Source: Pedobacter ureilyticus (lineage in GTDB: Bacteria; Bacteroidota; Bacteroidia; Sphingobacteriales; Sphingobacteriaceae). Taken from it: 64,000 nt of DNA. The stretch lies in contig NZ_SSHJ01000010.1 in the NCBI RefSeq assembly GCF_005925345.1, positions 62,001 to 126,000 of the forward strand. Direction: 5' to 3'. Position numbers and translations under genes: made by a program. Below, piece by piece: positions 1 through 8,592 of this stretch; position 1 is the first letter of the stretch, and the number at the start of each line of letters is the position of its first letter. The notes beneath the pieces are model-generated. The model had not been told where the DNA came from, did no database searches, and worked only from the letters and a program-made list of their open reading frames with translations.

Positions 1-2
1 CT

Positions 3-746
3 TCTGACGTACACTATGTAACATTTGCGCCAGATACCACCAAAATTGTGGATTACAGGTTAAAATATGGCAATAGTGCCTTACTACTTCCCACTAAGAG
101 TTATTTATTTTACAAGCCCATAGTGGCCATTCCGGCCGGCAGCAATGTTTCTGAAGCAGCGGTGCTTAACCTTAGTTTCCAAACTACTTTAAGACCACTT
201 AGTACTTACGTGCTGCCTTTAACGATTACTTCTGTTGATGGAAAGCCGCAAGATCCTGTAAAAAGAAGAGTAGTGTATTACGTTTTCAATACTGGCGAAG
301 CACTATATGTAGATCATACCGGCTACGCACCTACCGCTACGGCATCTTCAACTGCAGGTTCAAATGCAGCCAGCAGAGCCATAGACGCAAACACAGGCGG
401 AACCTACTGGGCCAGCGCCACAACTGCAGCTTTGCCACAATGGCTCAACATTGATTATGGCCGCAACGTTACCTTTTCTGGTTTAGATTACTTCTTCCCA
501 ACTGCGGTAACCCCAGCTGTTGGAGGTTATACTACCTCTGCTAAAATAGAAACCAGTACAGATAACACCAATTGGACCGATAGAGGAACCTATGCGATAG
601 ACGTTAATAACGCAGCTAAAAAGCAAACATTAAATTTACCCGCACCAGCTACTGGTAGATATGTGCGCTTTACTATTTTGGCTGCCACACCATACTCTAA
701 TACGTTTAGCATTGGCTTTGTGGCTGGCATTCTACTTAGGAATTAA
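3..746 (+). CDS. DUF1735 / F5-8 type C (discoidin) surface lipoprotein, 5' truncated
   Basis: The reading frame is open to the left edge, so the gene starts outside the window; the GTG at 48 is only an internal valine codon. The first ~80 visible residues fit the end of a DUF1735-type beta-sandwich, with the motif IPAGSN followed by a run ending in YVLPLTI, typical of the N-terminal half of surface lipoproteins encoded near SusC/SusD pairs. Residues ~100-232 form a galactose-binding-like F5/8 type C fold (ATASSTAGSNAASRAIDAN near its start, TGRYVRFTI near its end), which in this setting usually binds glycan. No catalytic domain is visible in the part present. It probably closes a SusCD operon lying to the left. 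The next gene starts 32 bases downstream. The family call is by motif recognition; the exact glycan is unknown. Confidence 0.8.
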   Translation, partial: SDVHYVTFAPDTTKIVDYRLKYGNSALLLPTKSYLFYKPIVAIPAGSNVSEAAVLNLSFQTTLRPLSTYVLPLTITSVDGKPQDPVKRRVVYYVFNTGEALYVDHTGYAPTATASSTAGSNAASRAIDANTGGTYWASATTAALPQWLNIDYGRNVTFSGLDYFFPTAVTPAVGGYTTSAKIETSTDNTNWTDRGTYAIDVNNAAKKQTLNLPAPATGRYVRFTILAATPYSNTFSIGFVAGILLRN

Positions 747-778
747 TCATTCTTAACTAATTCACAAAAAACACACAA

Positions 779-1903
779 ATGAAAAAATTATTCTTAATGT
801 TGTCGCTGCTGCCATTCTTGGCGGCAGCTCAACAAGCTTACACCCTTACCGCTAAGTTGCCAAACCTTAAAACGCCATCAAAAGCTTACCTAGCGTTTGT
901 TAAAAACGGCGCTTGGGTAGAAACTGATTCTACCGAAGTGAAGAACGGAAAATTTCAATTTACTGGACAATTAGACGAACCAAAAAATGTAATTGTTGCC
1001 GTTAGACCTGCAAACGCAACAAGCAATTCGCAGAGAGACTATATCGGTTTTATTTTAGAAAATGCTAAAGTTACTTTAGAGAGCCAAACCACCTTAGCCG
1101 ATGCAACGGTAAGCGGCTCGCTTGCAGAAAAAGAAGATAAGGAACGCGAAGCGATGGTTAGACCCTTGACCGCAAAAATCATGTCGTTACAAAAAGAATA
1201 TGGCAAAAAAAATGCGGCAGGCGAGTACGAAAAATCACTTGAGGACAGAAAAATGGCGGGAGATAGCATCTCTAAATTGGTAGCCGAAATTAAAAGCACC
1301 AACAGAAAATTTGCAGAAACCCACCTGAATTCTTACGCTGGGCTAGCTGCCTACAACCTTTATGTGCTCGATAGCAAATTTGTAGCTAAAGAAGAAGAGC
1401 CGCTCTTCCACAGGTTTTCTGCAGCTTTAAAATCATCGCCGCTAGGCAAACGTACCCTAGAAAAAATTGAAATTGGAAAGCGCAGGCAAGAAGGCTCAAA
1501 AGCTACCGATTTTACACAGAACGACCAAAACGGCAAACCTTTTACCCTGTCGTCATTAAGAGGGAAATATGTTTTGGTAGATTTTTGGGCAAGTTGGTGT
1601 ATACCTTGCAGAGCTGAAAACCCTAATGTGGTTAAGGCCTATAATGCGCTTAAAGGAGATAAATTTGAGATTGTTAGCGTATCTCTTGATGCCGGAAAAG
1701 AACAATGGTTGGCAGCAATTGAAACTGACGGTATGCCCTGGATACACGTAAGTGATTTAAAATATTGGAAAAACGAAGTGGCTTTGATGTACGGCATTAA
1801 CTCTGTGCCACAGAACATCCTTTTAGATCCGAACGGAGTGATTGTAGCCAAGAATTTAAGAGGCGAAAACCTTACCGAGTTATTAAAAAAATACATCAAG
1901 TAA
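779..1903 (+). CDS. TlpA-like thioredoxin-fold protein with DUF4369-type N-terminal domain
   Basis: A 374-residue exported protein with a signal peptide of about 17 residues ending LAAAQQ. Residues ~20-115 form a beta-rich DUF4369-like domain and ~120-240 a helical linker. The C-terminal ~130 residues form an AhpC/TSA-TlpA thioredoxin fold. The redox motif is WCIPC with cysteines 274 and 277, and a cis-proline loop (SVPQNI) follows later. The family acts in the periplasm as a thiol-disulfide reductase, often beside glycan loci; the physiological partner is unknown. The ATG at 779 is the only start giving a proper signal peptide. The next gene, 22 bases downstream, is a clear paralogue, so the two are probably co-transcribed. 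Confidence 0.9.
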   Translation: MKKLFLMLSLLPFLAAAQQAYTLTAKLPNLKTPSKAYLAFVKNGAWVETDSTEVKNGKFQFTGQLDEPKNVIVAVRPANATSNSQRDYIGFILENAKVTLESQTTLADATVSGSLAEKEDKEREAMVRPLTAKIMSLQKEYGKKNAAGEYEKSLEDRKMAGDSISKLVAEIKSTNRKFAETHLNSYAGLAAYNLYVLDSKFVAKEEEPLFHRFSAALKSSPLGKRTLEKIEIGKRRQEGSKATDFTQNDQNGKPFTLSSLRGKYVLVDFWASWCIPCRAENPNVVKAYNALKGDKFEIVSVSLDAGKEQWLAAIETDGMPWIHVSDLKYWKNEVALMYGINSVPQNILLDPNGVIVAKNLRGENLTELLKKYIK

Positions 1904-1925
1904 TACCCACCGAAATAGAACTGAT

Positions 1926-3041
1926 ATGAAAAAAATAATTTTAGCCGCATTAATATCATCTGCAATTACCGCAAAAGCGCAAGATAAATTTAACATTACT
2001 GGCACCCTTTCTGGCGTTGGAAATGACAAAATGATTTTGCTATCGTTTACCAATAGTGAAGGCAAAAGTGCCAAGGACAGCGCTAATGTTATCAATGGCA
2101 AATTTGCCATTTCGGGAACAACAGCCTACGGCAACAGGGCTTATTTAGAACTTAAACCTATTGTAAAAGATACAAGCAAGAGAAGAACGGTAGATTACAA
2201 AGAGTTCTATCTTGAAAAAGGAAACACTACTGTTGCCGGCACAGATAAAATTGCTACCGCAACCATTTCTGGTACTAAAGTACAAGCCGAAAATTTGGCT
2301 TACCATGCACAAATGGACCCCCTACAGGCCGAATACAAAAAAATAGTAGATCGTTTTTACAAAGCTAGGGCAGCGAAAGATTCTGTGGAGCTTAAAAAGA
2401 TTTCAGAAGATGCAAAACCGCTGATGGCAAAAATGGAATCAACATTAGATGATTTCATTAAAAACAACCCAGACTCGTACATGACAGCCGATTTAGTTTT
2501 GGGCAATAGAATGGCTGTGGTTGATTTGGAAAAGTTTGAACCCATTTACAACACATTGAGCAAAAGAGTACTTGCCAGCTTTACGGGTAAAAAAATAACC
2601 GACAAGTACAACAAGGCAAAAAACATTGCAATTGGTAAAGAAGTAGATTTTACGTTGCCTGATGTTAAAGGGAACGAGTTCAAATTATCTTCGCTTAAAG
2701 GAAAATATGTGTTGGTAGATTTTTGGGCTAGTTGGTGCGTGCCTTGTAGAGCAGAAAATCCACACCTATTAAAAGCTTACGGAGAACTGAAAGACAAAAA
2801 CTTTGAAATTGTTGGCGTTTCTTTAGACGATAAAAGAGAACCTTGGTTAAAGGCGGTAGCACAAGACAAACTTCCTTGGACACAAGTGAGCGATGTTAAA
2901 GGCTTCAAAACCGAGGTAGCCGTGAGGTTTGGAATTTCGGCCATTCCGCAAAACTTCTTGATAGACCCAAGCGGAAAAATCATTGCTAAAGATTTACGAG
3001 GCGAAGACGTAAACAAAAAAATAGCAAGCTACATTAAATAA
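1926..3041 (+). CDS. TlpA-like thioredoxin-fold protein, tandem paralogue
   Basis: A 371-residue paralogue of the preceding gene with the same architecture: signal peptide (ends AITAKAQ), DUF4369-like domain, helical linker and C-terminal TlpA-type thioredoxin domain. The active site is WCVPC with cysteines 271 and 274, and the cis-proline loop reads AIPQNF. The thioredoxin domains of the two proteins are far more alike (shared YVLVDFWASWC) than their N-terminal domains. This suggests gene duplication with divergence of the partner-recognition part. It is probably the last gene of its operon, since a hairpin followed by a T-rich stretch lies ~125 bases downstream at 3168-3187. Confidence 0.9.
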   Translation: MKKIILAALISSAITAKAQDKFNITGTLSGVGNDKMILLSFTNSEGKSAKDSANVINGKFAISGTTAYGNRAYLELKPIVKDTSKRRTVDYKEFYLEKGNTTVAGTDKIATATISGTKVQAENLAYHAQMDPLQAEYKKIVDRFYKARAAKDSVELKKISEDAKPLMAKMESTLDDFIKNNPDSYMTADLVLGNRMAVVDLEKFEPIYNTLSKRVLASFTGKKITDKYNKAKNIAIGKEVDFTLPDVKGNEFKLSSLKGKYVLVDFWASWCVPCRAENPHLLKAYGELKDKNFEIVGVSLDDKREPWLKAVAQDKLPWTQVSDVKGFKTEVAVRFGISAIPQNFLIDPSGKIIAKDLRGEDVNKKIASYIK

Positions 3042-3061
3042 CTTGATTTATGGGTTTTAAT

Positions 3062-3085
3062 CGTCATTGAGAGGCACCAAGCAAT
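3062..3085. repeat. Degenerate copy of the palindromic repeat found at 50906-50973
   Basis: These 24 bases (CGTCATTGAGAGGCACCAAG and onward) match the left arm of the perfect palindrome at 50906-50933 at all but two positions. The matching right arm is not present here, so this looks like a decayed half element. Confidence 0.5.
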
Positions 3086-3167
3086 TCTATTTTAAGCGAA
3101 TAACCTATATCAATCTTATTAGGAGCTATTTACACAGAAAATAAAAACAGGTTAGTAAAAACAAGGG

Positions 3168-3200
3168 GGCGAACTGGATGGTTCGCCTCTTTATTTTCTT
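3168..3200. terminator. Probable bidirectional intrinsic terminator
   Basis: GGCGAAC at 3168-3174 pairs perfectly with GTTCGCC at 3181-3187 across a 6-base loop and is followed by TCTTTATTTTCTT. It lies between the convergent TlpA paralogue and the DUF2200 gene. On the minus strand the hairpin is followed by a T-rich run as well, so it could stop transcription from both sides. Confidence 0.7.
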
Positions 3201-3544
3201 AAGATTTTTTCCATGGCTTTACCTTTTGCCAACTCATCTACCAGCTTATCCAAATAGCGCACTTGGCGCATCACTTCATCTTCAATTTCTTCGATACGAT
3301 AGCCGCAAATTACACCGGTAATTTTTGTGGCATTTTCATGGAGCTGAGCTTGTGCAAAAAAGTCTTCGAAATTAGTTTTGGCATCAATGTGTTGTTGCAA
3401 ACCCTTCTCGTTGTAACCAGTTAGCCAATGGATTACTTCGTGCAATTCTGCCACGGTGCGGCCTTTCTTTTCTACCTTGGTAACATAGTGTGGATACACA
3501 CTAGCAAAAGACATTTTGTACACTCTCTCGTTGTTACTTTTCAT
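3191..3544 (-). CDS. DUF2200 family protein
   Basis: A 117-residue cytoplasmic protein without signal peptide or membrane segment. The start of the mature protein ([15 protein letters not shown]) and the block [19 protein letters not shown] are hallmarks of the DUF2200 family, whose members are usually 110-120 residues; this one is full length. The biochemical function of the family is not established. It is a single gene converging on the TlpA pair, and the MFS gene on the same strand ends 64 bases upstream of its start. Confidence 0.85.
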   Translation of the reverse strand: MKSNNERVYKMSFASVYPHYVTKVEKKGRTVAELHEVIHWLTGYNEKGLQQHIDAKTNFEDFFAQAQLHENATKITGVICGYRIEEIEDEVMRQVRYLDKLVDELAKGKAMEKILRK

Positions 3545-3607
3545 TTTTTAAAAATCTTTATATCAAAATTAATCAAAATTTTTAAGCAAGCTTTACAAGA
3601 ACTGTTG

Positions 3608-5011
3608 CTATTCTTTTGCTCTCATATTTTCTCCATCCTTAAAATGTAACCTCCTAAAAACCAATCCAGAAAGGATAGTTAAACCACCAATAACCAAAAA
3701 AGTATACCGAAAAGCATTATGAATTTCATTATGGATCAATTTTACATCCCCTTGGAAAATTTTTAGTACAATTAGTCCAAAGGCAACACCAAAACCAATA
3801 GCTAATTGCTGGTTTACCGAAGCCAAAGAGTTACCACTGCTGGTATGATAATGTCTTAGATCGGCAATAGAGATAGAATTCATTGCCGTGAACTGTATAG
3901 AATTGAAAAAGCCTAGCAAAGCGATGATAGGCATATACCAATAAATTGAAGTATGTATAACCGGAATGGCCATGCAACAAATCAAAACCCCAATCATAAA
4001 AGTATTGACCATTAACGTGGTACGATAACCAAATTTATTTAATATTTTGATGACGTTAGACTTGGCCAACATAGCCGTAAGCGCCATTGGCGCAACAATC
4101 CAGCCAGAGGTTACAGCAGACTGACCAAAAGCGATTTGTATCATCATAGGCAACAACAACGGCACCGAACTAATGCCCAAGCGTGTAGCCAAACTACCTA
4201 CAATGCCCACCCTAAACGTACGCACCTGAAATAAGTTTAAAGGAAAAATAGGGTTACGATCTTTACTGGCATGGCGATAATAAAAATACAGCATTAAAAA
4301 ACCAAGAAAAAACACCGATAGCACGGGGGTAATGTGTGCCGTGTTACCAAACATTTCTAACGCTACCGACAAGAGTAAAGAAGCCGCAGCAAAAATCAAG
4401 AAACCTTTCAAATCAAAATCTATGATGCTAGATTTATAGTCGGGCATATATTTGATGCTCAACACAATACCTAGCAAACCAATGGGAATGTTAATTAGAA
4501 AAATCCAATGCCAGGACAGGTAATCTACCATATAGCCACCCACCAATGGTCCCAAAACCGGGCCAATTAAAGCGGGGATGATGGCAAAGTTCATGGCTTT
4601 TAGCAGCTCGTTTTTAGGAAAAGTTTTAATGAGTGCCAATTTGCCTACGGGGGTCATTAAGCTACCACCAATACCTTGTAAAACACGTGCAAACACCAAT
4701 TGCATTAAATTTTGCGAAAGCGAACAAAACAGAGAGCCCGCGGCAAATAAGATGAGCGAGGCGATAAAAATCTTTCTCGTACCGAATTTATCGGCCAAAA
4801 AACCGCTTACCGGCATAAAAAGTGCCAGGGTAAGCACATAGCTGATAATGGCATTCTGCATATTAAGCGGCGATTCGTTTAAATCTTGGGCAATGGTTGG
4901 CAGCGAAGTATTCAAGATGGTAGAATCCAACATCTGCATAAAAATGGATGTTGCCAAGATAATGGGCAGCAGCTTTTTAGTGGTTTCGATATTGGTAGGA
5001 GATTGATTCAT
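3608..5011 (-). CDS. MFS multidrug efflux transporter, DHA2 (EmrB/MdtD-like) family
   Basis: A 467-residue integral membrane protein with many strongly hydrophobic helices over its whole length. The N-terminal block MQMLDSTILNTSLPTIAQDL is the signature of the drug:proton antiporter-2 group (EmrB, MdtD), and LADKFGTRKIF is the MFS motif A loop. Length matches E. coli MdtD (about 470). Members export drugs or toxic metabolites using the proton gradient across the inner membrane; the substrate here cannot be read from sequence. No membrane-fusion protein or outer-membrane channel lies beside it, so it may act as a stand-alone inner-membrane pump. A 366-base gap separates it from the gene upstream. 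Confidence 0.88.
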   Translation of the reverse strand: MNQSPTNIETTKKLLPIILATSIFMQMLDSTILNTSLPTIAQDLNESPLNMQNAIISYVLTLALFMPVSGFLADKFGTRKIFIASLILFAAGSLFCSLSQNLMQLVFARVLQGIGGSLMTPVGKLALIKTFPKNELLKAMNFAIIPALIGPVLGPLVGGYMVDYLSWHWIFLINIPIGLLGIVLSIKYMPDYKSSIIDFDLKGFLIFAAASLLLSVALEMFGNTAHITPVLSVFFLGFLMLYFYYRHASKDRNPIFPLNLFQVRTFRVGIVGSLATRLGISSVPLLLPMMIQIAFGQSAVTSGWIVAPMALTAMLAKSNVIKILNKFGYRTTLMVNTFMIGVLICCMAIPVIHTSIYWYMPIIALLGFFNSIQFTAMNSISIADLRHYHTSSGNSLASVNQQLAIGFGVAFGLIVLKIFQGDVKLIHNEIHNAFRYTFLVIGGLTILSGLVFRRLHFKDGENMRAKE

Positions 5012-5377
5012 CCGTTGCTAGCTTTTAGAAATGCGTTTGCAAATTACGAAGTAAAAAACGCATTGTACGATTTTGTTTTAGTGAAGATTTTTATACTGCA
5101 TTACTCTTTATTCAACCACAGGAACAATAACACCAAGCACAGGAAAAAATAATTAACCACAAAGACACAAAGAACACAAAGTTTTTAGACTGCGTATATA
5201 CCTCTGAAAAGAAAACTATTGTGGCTAATCTGTAGCCTAAATCAATAGATATAAATTTCAACCTCTGGTTGGTGTTATCACCAATCCGGACGAATCAAGC
5301 ATGTGATGTGGTTGGCGATAACACCAACTACAGGAACAACCACAAGAAGAAATGGATTTTTTCATTTACGCGTTAGC
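5012..5377. other. Intergenic stretch with low-complexity motif and nested hairpin
   Basis: No credible gene lies in these 366 bases. They contain a CACAAAG-rich low-complexity tract (~5153-5183) of a kind common between Bacteroidota genes. Near the right end is the large imperfect palindrome described at 5262-5334. Confidence 0.5.
5262..5334. repeat. Imperfect 23-base inverted repeat, palindromic element
   Basis: The left arm 5262-5284 and the right arm 5312-5334 are reverse complements at 20 of 23 positions, with a 27-base loop. The core GTTGGTGTTATC pairs with GATAACACCAAC. The left arm is itself a small palindrome (TTGGTG-TTAT-CACCAA). It lies in non-coding DNA downstream of the 185-residue membrane protein gene. 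It may be a REP-like extragenic element; a transcript-end role is possible, but no T-run follows. Confidence 0.55.
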
Positions 5378-5935
5378 TTAGTATTCGAAATTATATCCCG
5401 AACGTTCTAAATACAATGCTACAAAAAACAAGCCCCAAACCATAGCTCCTAACACAATAAGGATGTACTGCCTGATATTAAAATTGGTCTGTTCAACTAT
5501 AACGAGTTCAGCCGAATTACGTTTTGCGAAATTGAGTGCATTAAATGCCGGCATAAAAAAAGCAGCGCTTATAATTGAGGTTAACCACATTGGACCAGGC
5601 AAATAGGATAACAAGCTAAAAACAATAATCCCTAAAAATAAAAGTATTGGCGAATAATTGGATTGGTAGCCTTTAGTTTTTGCAAAAACAAGTGTTCTTT
5701 CAAATAAGGAAATTAGAAATAATACTGCGAACAATGCTCTTAATGCAGGAAAAATATCAAGCCGTTGCTTTTGCTGATAGAACCTCCAGGCCTTGTACGA
5801 CCACCAAATGGGATACAAACCTGACGAAATGATGGATAAAAAGATAAACTTGTTTTCACTAATGAGATATTGCACCTCTACTTGCGTATCTTTCTGTGTA
5901 TTGACATCTTCAGTATCAAAAAATTGATTTTCCAT
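5378..5935 (-). CDS. Four-helix membrane protein of unknown function
   Basis: A 185-residue protein with an ~25-residue polar N-terminus and about four hydrophobic helices. The pattern SENKFIFLSIISSGLYPIWW followed by YKAWRFYQ resembles the DUF4234-like group of small membrane proteins, where a K-F-I/V-L-S-x-x-S/T-x-G-x-Y-P/E motif precedes a W-rich turn. There is no catalytic motif. It lies on the same strand as the MHS-family transporter, 68 bases downstream of it, so the two may share a transcript. Function unknown. Confidence 0.65.
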   Translation of the reverse strand: MENQFFDTEDVNTQKDTQVEVQYLISENKFIFLSIISSGLYPIWWSYKAWRFYQQKQRLDIFPALRALFAVLFLISLFERTLVFAKTKGYQSNYSPILLFLGIIVFSLLSYLPGPMWLTSIISAAFFMPAFNALNFAKRNSAELVIVEQTNFNIRQYILIVLGAMVWGLFFVALYLERSGYNFEY

Positions 5936-6003
5936 GCTAATTTAGACTTTAGTATTTCATTGGTATTACCGAGCTCTCAAATCCAACGCCAATTTATAAA
6001 AAG

Positions 6004-7323
6004 TCAATCTTTATTCAGCAATGAATTTTTCTTGGTGTCTTTCATGAAAATATAAACAATCAATGAGAAAGCGATACAACCGGTAATATACCAATAGTAA
6101 TAATGTTCTACCTGATGCTGCTTAAACCACAGCGCCACGTATTCGGCCGAACCACCAAAAACCGCTACAGTAATTGCGTAGGGTAAGCCAACGCCCAGTG
6201 CTCTAATATTGGTTGGAAACAACTCTGCTTTAACCACTGCATTAATTGACGTGTATCCAGAAACGATAATCAATGCGGCAATGAGGTAGGCAAATGCCTC
6301 CCATAAGTTTGTGGTTTTACCCAAAGCTGTTAACAACGGCACAGTAAATAGCGTACCCAAAATGCCAAAACCCAGCAGCAAAGGCCTACGGCCAATTTTA
6401 TCAGAGAGCAAGCCAAAAAATGGTTGTAAACAGGCAAAAATGAGCAAAGACAGAAAGGAGATTAACGTTGCCTCTTGCTTACTCAGCAGCACAGTATTTA
6501 CCAAAAATTTTTGCATGTAAGTGGTATAAGTGTAGAATGCCAGCGTACCTCCGAGGGTCAATCCAACTACTGTAAGCAACGCTTTGGGGTGTTTCAACAG
6601 CTCTCCTACCGAACCTTTTTTACTTTTTTGTTCCCGCAACTTTTCGCTACTTTTTTCAAACGATTCTGTTTCGTGCAAACTTTTTCTGAGGTATAATGCA
6701 ATTACCGAAAGTACGGCTCCAATTACAAAGGGAATGCGCCAGCCCCATTCATGCAGCTGCGCATCGGTTAACAGCCATTTTTGCAAAATAAGCTGAATGC
6801 CTAATGCGGTTAACTGCCCTCCTATCAACGTTACATACTGAAAACTCGAATAAAAGCCCCTTCTATCGGCAGTAGCCATCTCGCTTAAGTAAGTAGCCGA
6901 AACACCGTATTCGCCGCCAACGCTTAGCCCCTGCAACAACCGGGCAACGAGCAATAACAGGGGAGCAAAAACACCAATAGCTGCATAGTTAGGTGTTAAA
7001 GCAATCAGCAACGAACCAAAAGACATTAGTAAAACAGAGGTGGTCATTGCTTTTTTACGGCCCAGCTTATCGGCTATGGTGCCAAACAGCCAACCACCTA
7101 TGGGGCGCATTAAAAAACCAACTGCAAAAATGCCTGCCGTATTTAGCAACTGGGCCGTTTGATCTCCGTTAGGAAAAAATGACGCTGAAAAATAGATGGC
7201 AAAGGCGGCATAGGCATACCAATCGTACCATTCTACCAAATTGCCAATAGAACCGCCAACAATGGCTTTGATACGATTGCTTGTTGAAATTATTGGTGTT
7301 GTGGTACTTTTTTGTAAATCCAT
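6004..7323 (-). CDS. MFS transporter, metabolite:proton symporter (MHS/ProP-like) family
   Basis: A 439-residue, 12-helix inner-membrane transporter. The N-terminal GGSIGNLVEWYDWYAYAAFA is the signature of the MHS family (ProP, KgtP, ShiA). The loop FGTIADKLGRKKAM is MFS motif A, and a second copy (GLLSDKIGRRPLL) follows in the C-terminal half. Family members import small organic acids, proline/betaine or shikimate with protons. Which of these applies cannot be told, and the neighbours (a small membrane protein and the mannan locus) do not decide it. It lies 71 bases downstream of the esterase gene on the same strand, so a link to the mannan locus is possible but unsupported. Confidence 0.85.
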   Translation of the reverse strand: MDLQKSTTTPIISTSNRIKAIVGGSIGNLVEWYDWYAYAAFAIYFSASFFPNGDQTAQLLNTAGIFAVGFLMRPIGGWLFGTIADKLGRKKAMTTSVLLMSFGSLLIALTPNYAAIGVFAPLLLLVARLLQGLSVGGEYGVSATYLSEMATADRRGFYSSFQYVTLIGGQLTALGIQLILQKWLLTDAQLHEWGWRIPFVIGAVLSVIALYLRKSLHETESFEKSSEKLREQKSKKGSVGELLKHPKALLTVVGLTLGGTLAFYTYTTYMQKFLVNTVLLSKQEATLISFLSLLIFACLQPFFGLLSDKIGRRPLLLGFGILGTLFTVPLLTALGKTTNLWEAFAYLIAALIIVSGYTSINAVVKAELFPTNIRALGVGLPYAITVAVFGGSAEYVALWFKQHQVEHYYYWYITGCIAFSLIVYIFMKDTKKNSLLNKD

Positions 7324-7394
7324 GGATATGGAAAGATACGAGGTTGAAGCGTAAGTCGCAAAAAACAGGAGACATCAGCCGAAATAATACCCGC

Positions 7395-8459
7395 CTACCA
7401 ACTCATTTCTTTTTTTAGGTAAGCCGACAGCTCCGCTGCAATTTGCTCGTGCTCTGCCAAAGACGGGTGGCTACCGCAACCGCTACGATATTGCTTGGCA
7501 AAAAAGAAACTACCGATATTATTTTCTCCTTCTTTACGGAGCGAGTCTGTTACTGCGTTAATGTATTTTACTAAAGCAGCCTCCAGTTTTTCACTTGCCA
7601 TAGGACTGCTTAACAATACTATTTTGGCTTTAGGATAATGGCTACGTAACTTTTTCACAAAGTGTATATAGGCAGTAGTGAATTTTGTAGAATCTTGGAT
7701 ACCGTCATTCTGCCCCAAACAAATGGTGACCACATCGGGTTGATACCTACTAAAATCCCATGCAATGGTATCTCTTGCTAAGTTTATTTTATCAAAAACT
7801 TGTGGCATTATTATTTTTTTATCACAGCAACTATGCATTAGGCCAATACCAGAAACCGAAGAAAGATGCCATTGCGCATTTAAGCTCCTTGCAGTGGTAG
7901 GGCCATAGGCGAAGTAAGCATTGTGCTGATCGTGCCACGAAGTACCCGGCGTTTCACATTTCACTTCACTCTCGTCGCTTCCTGCACCACAGGTAATAGA
8001 GTCACCAATAAACTCCATTTTACGCACAGGTTTGGCATCGGGCTGTAATAGTTCTTCGCAAGTAAAGCCCACAATTTCGATATAACCATTTTCTGCCTCC
8101 GAGTTTTTACAAATGAGCACGGTATGGTTTCCCTGTGGAAGATTTTTTGCCAAAACAATGGTGTTTTCTTTACCGGTAAGCCGAATGCGATAAGCAGGCT
8201 GGTCATCTACTTTTATTTCCAAATAGTTGAGCACCTTACCCCACAACATTTCGTCATTAATTTTTACGGAACAAAAGCTACCGCTGAATTTAATCTGAAC
8301 ATAGGCGCCAGATGCCCAAGCTTTAGGCCGAGCCGGGTTGCTATAATCAAACCTGCCCGTATACTGCACAAAGCGATGGTTAGCTTCATAAAATTTGCCT
8401 TCCGTAGCAGAAACCTGCAAGCCTACTAAAATTAAGCAAAGCTGAAATAATTGTCTCAT
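7395..8459 (-). CDS. SGNH/CE2-type carbohydrate deacetylase, exported
   Basis: A 354-residue exported protein (signal peptide ~18 residues, ends QVSA). It has the two-domain plan of carbohydrate esterase family 2: an N-terminal jelly-roll (~20-135) and a C-terminal SGNH hydrolase fold. The nucleophile motif is GDSITCG with Ser154; GQND at 249-252 gives the oxyanion Asn; the catalytic His is probably H331 in GCGSHPS. The usual SGNH Asp just before this His is absent, as expected for CE2 enzymes, which use a Ser-His dyad. Characterised CE2 enzymes remove acetyl groups from xylan and glucomannan. Beside the GH26/GH130 locus the natural inference is deacetylation of acetylated (gluco)mannan before mannanase attack. 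It lies on the same strand as the AraC regulator, 133 bases downstream of it. Confidence 0.82.
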   Translation of the reverse strand: MRQLFQLCLILVGLQVSATEGKFYEANHRFVQYTGRFDYSNPARPKAWASGAYVQIKFSGSFCSVKINDEMLWGKVLNYLEIKVDDQPAYRIRLTGKENTIVLAKNLPQGNHTVLICKNSEAENGYIEIVGFTCEELLQPDAKPVRKMEFIGDSITCGAGSDESEVKCETPGTSWHDQHNAYFAYGPTTARSLNAQWHLSSVSGIGLMHSCCDKKIIMPQVFDKINLARDTIAWDFSRYQPDVVTICLGQNDGIQDSTKFTTAYIHFVKKLRSHYPKAKIVLLSSPMASEKLEAALVKYINAVTDSLRKEGENNIGSFFFAKQYRSGCGSHPSLAEHEQIAAELSAYLKKEMSW

Positions 8460-8592
8460 GTATGTATGTTGATTTGGTTGAACTTGGTTTCTTAGACTAA
8501 TGTCAGTCTAAAAGAGCTTTTCGAAGACTAATGATAAGAAATGTTTCAATAAGCTCAACATGACACATCGTTCAATAAACTGCCAATTTTAT

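Noticed and set aside
48..746. GTG at 48 as the start of the first gene
   Set aside because: The frame is open upstream to base 3, and the translation there (for example VHYVTFAPDTTK) continues the DUF1735-like domain, so the gene begins outside the window.
5153..5183. CACAAAG-rich tract as a microsatellite of interest
   Set aside because: Such degenerate ACCACAAAGACACAAAG-like text is common in Bacteroidota intergenic DNA and shows no regular period here.
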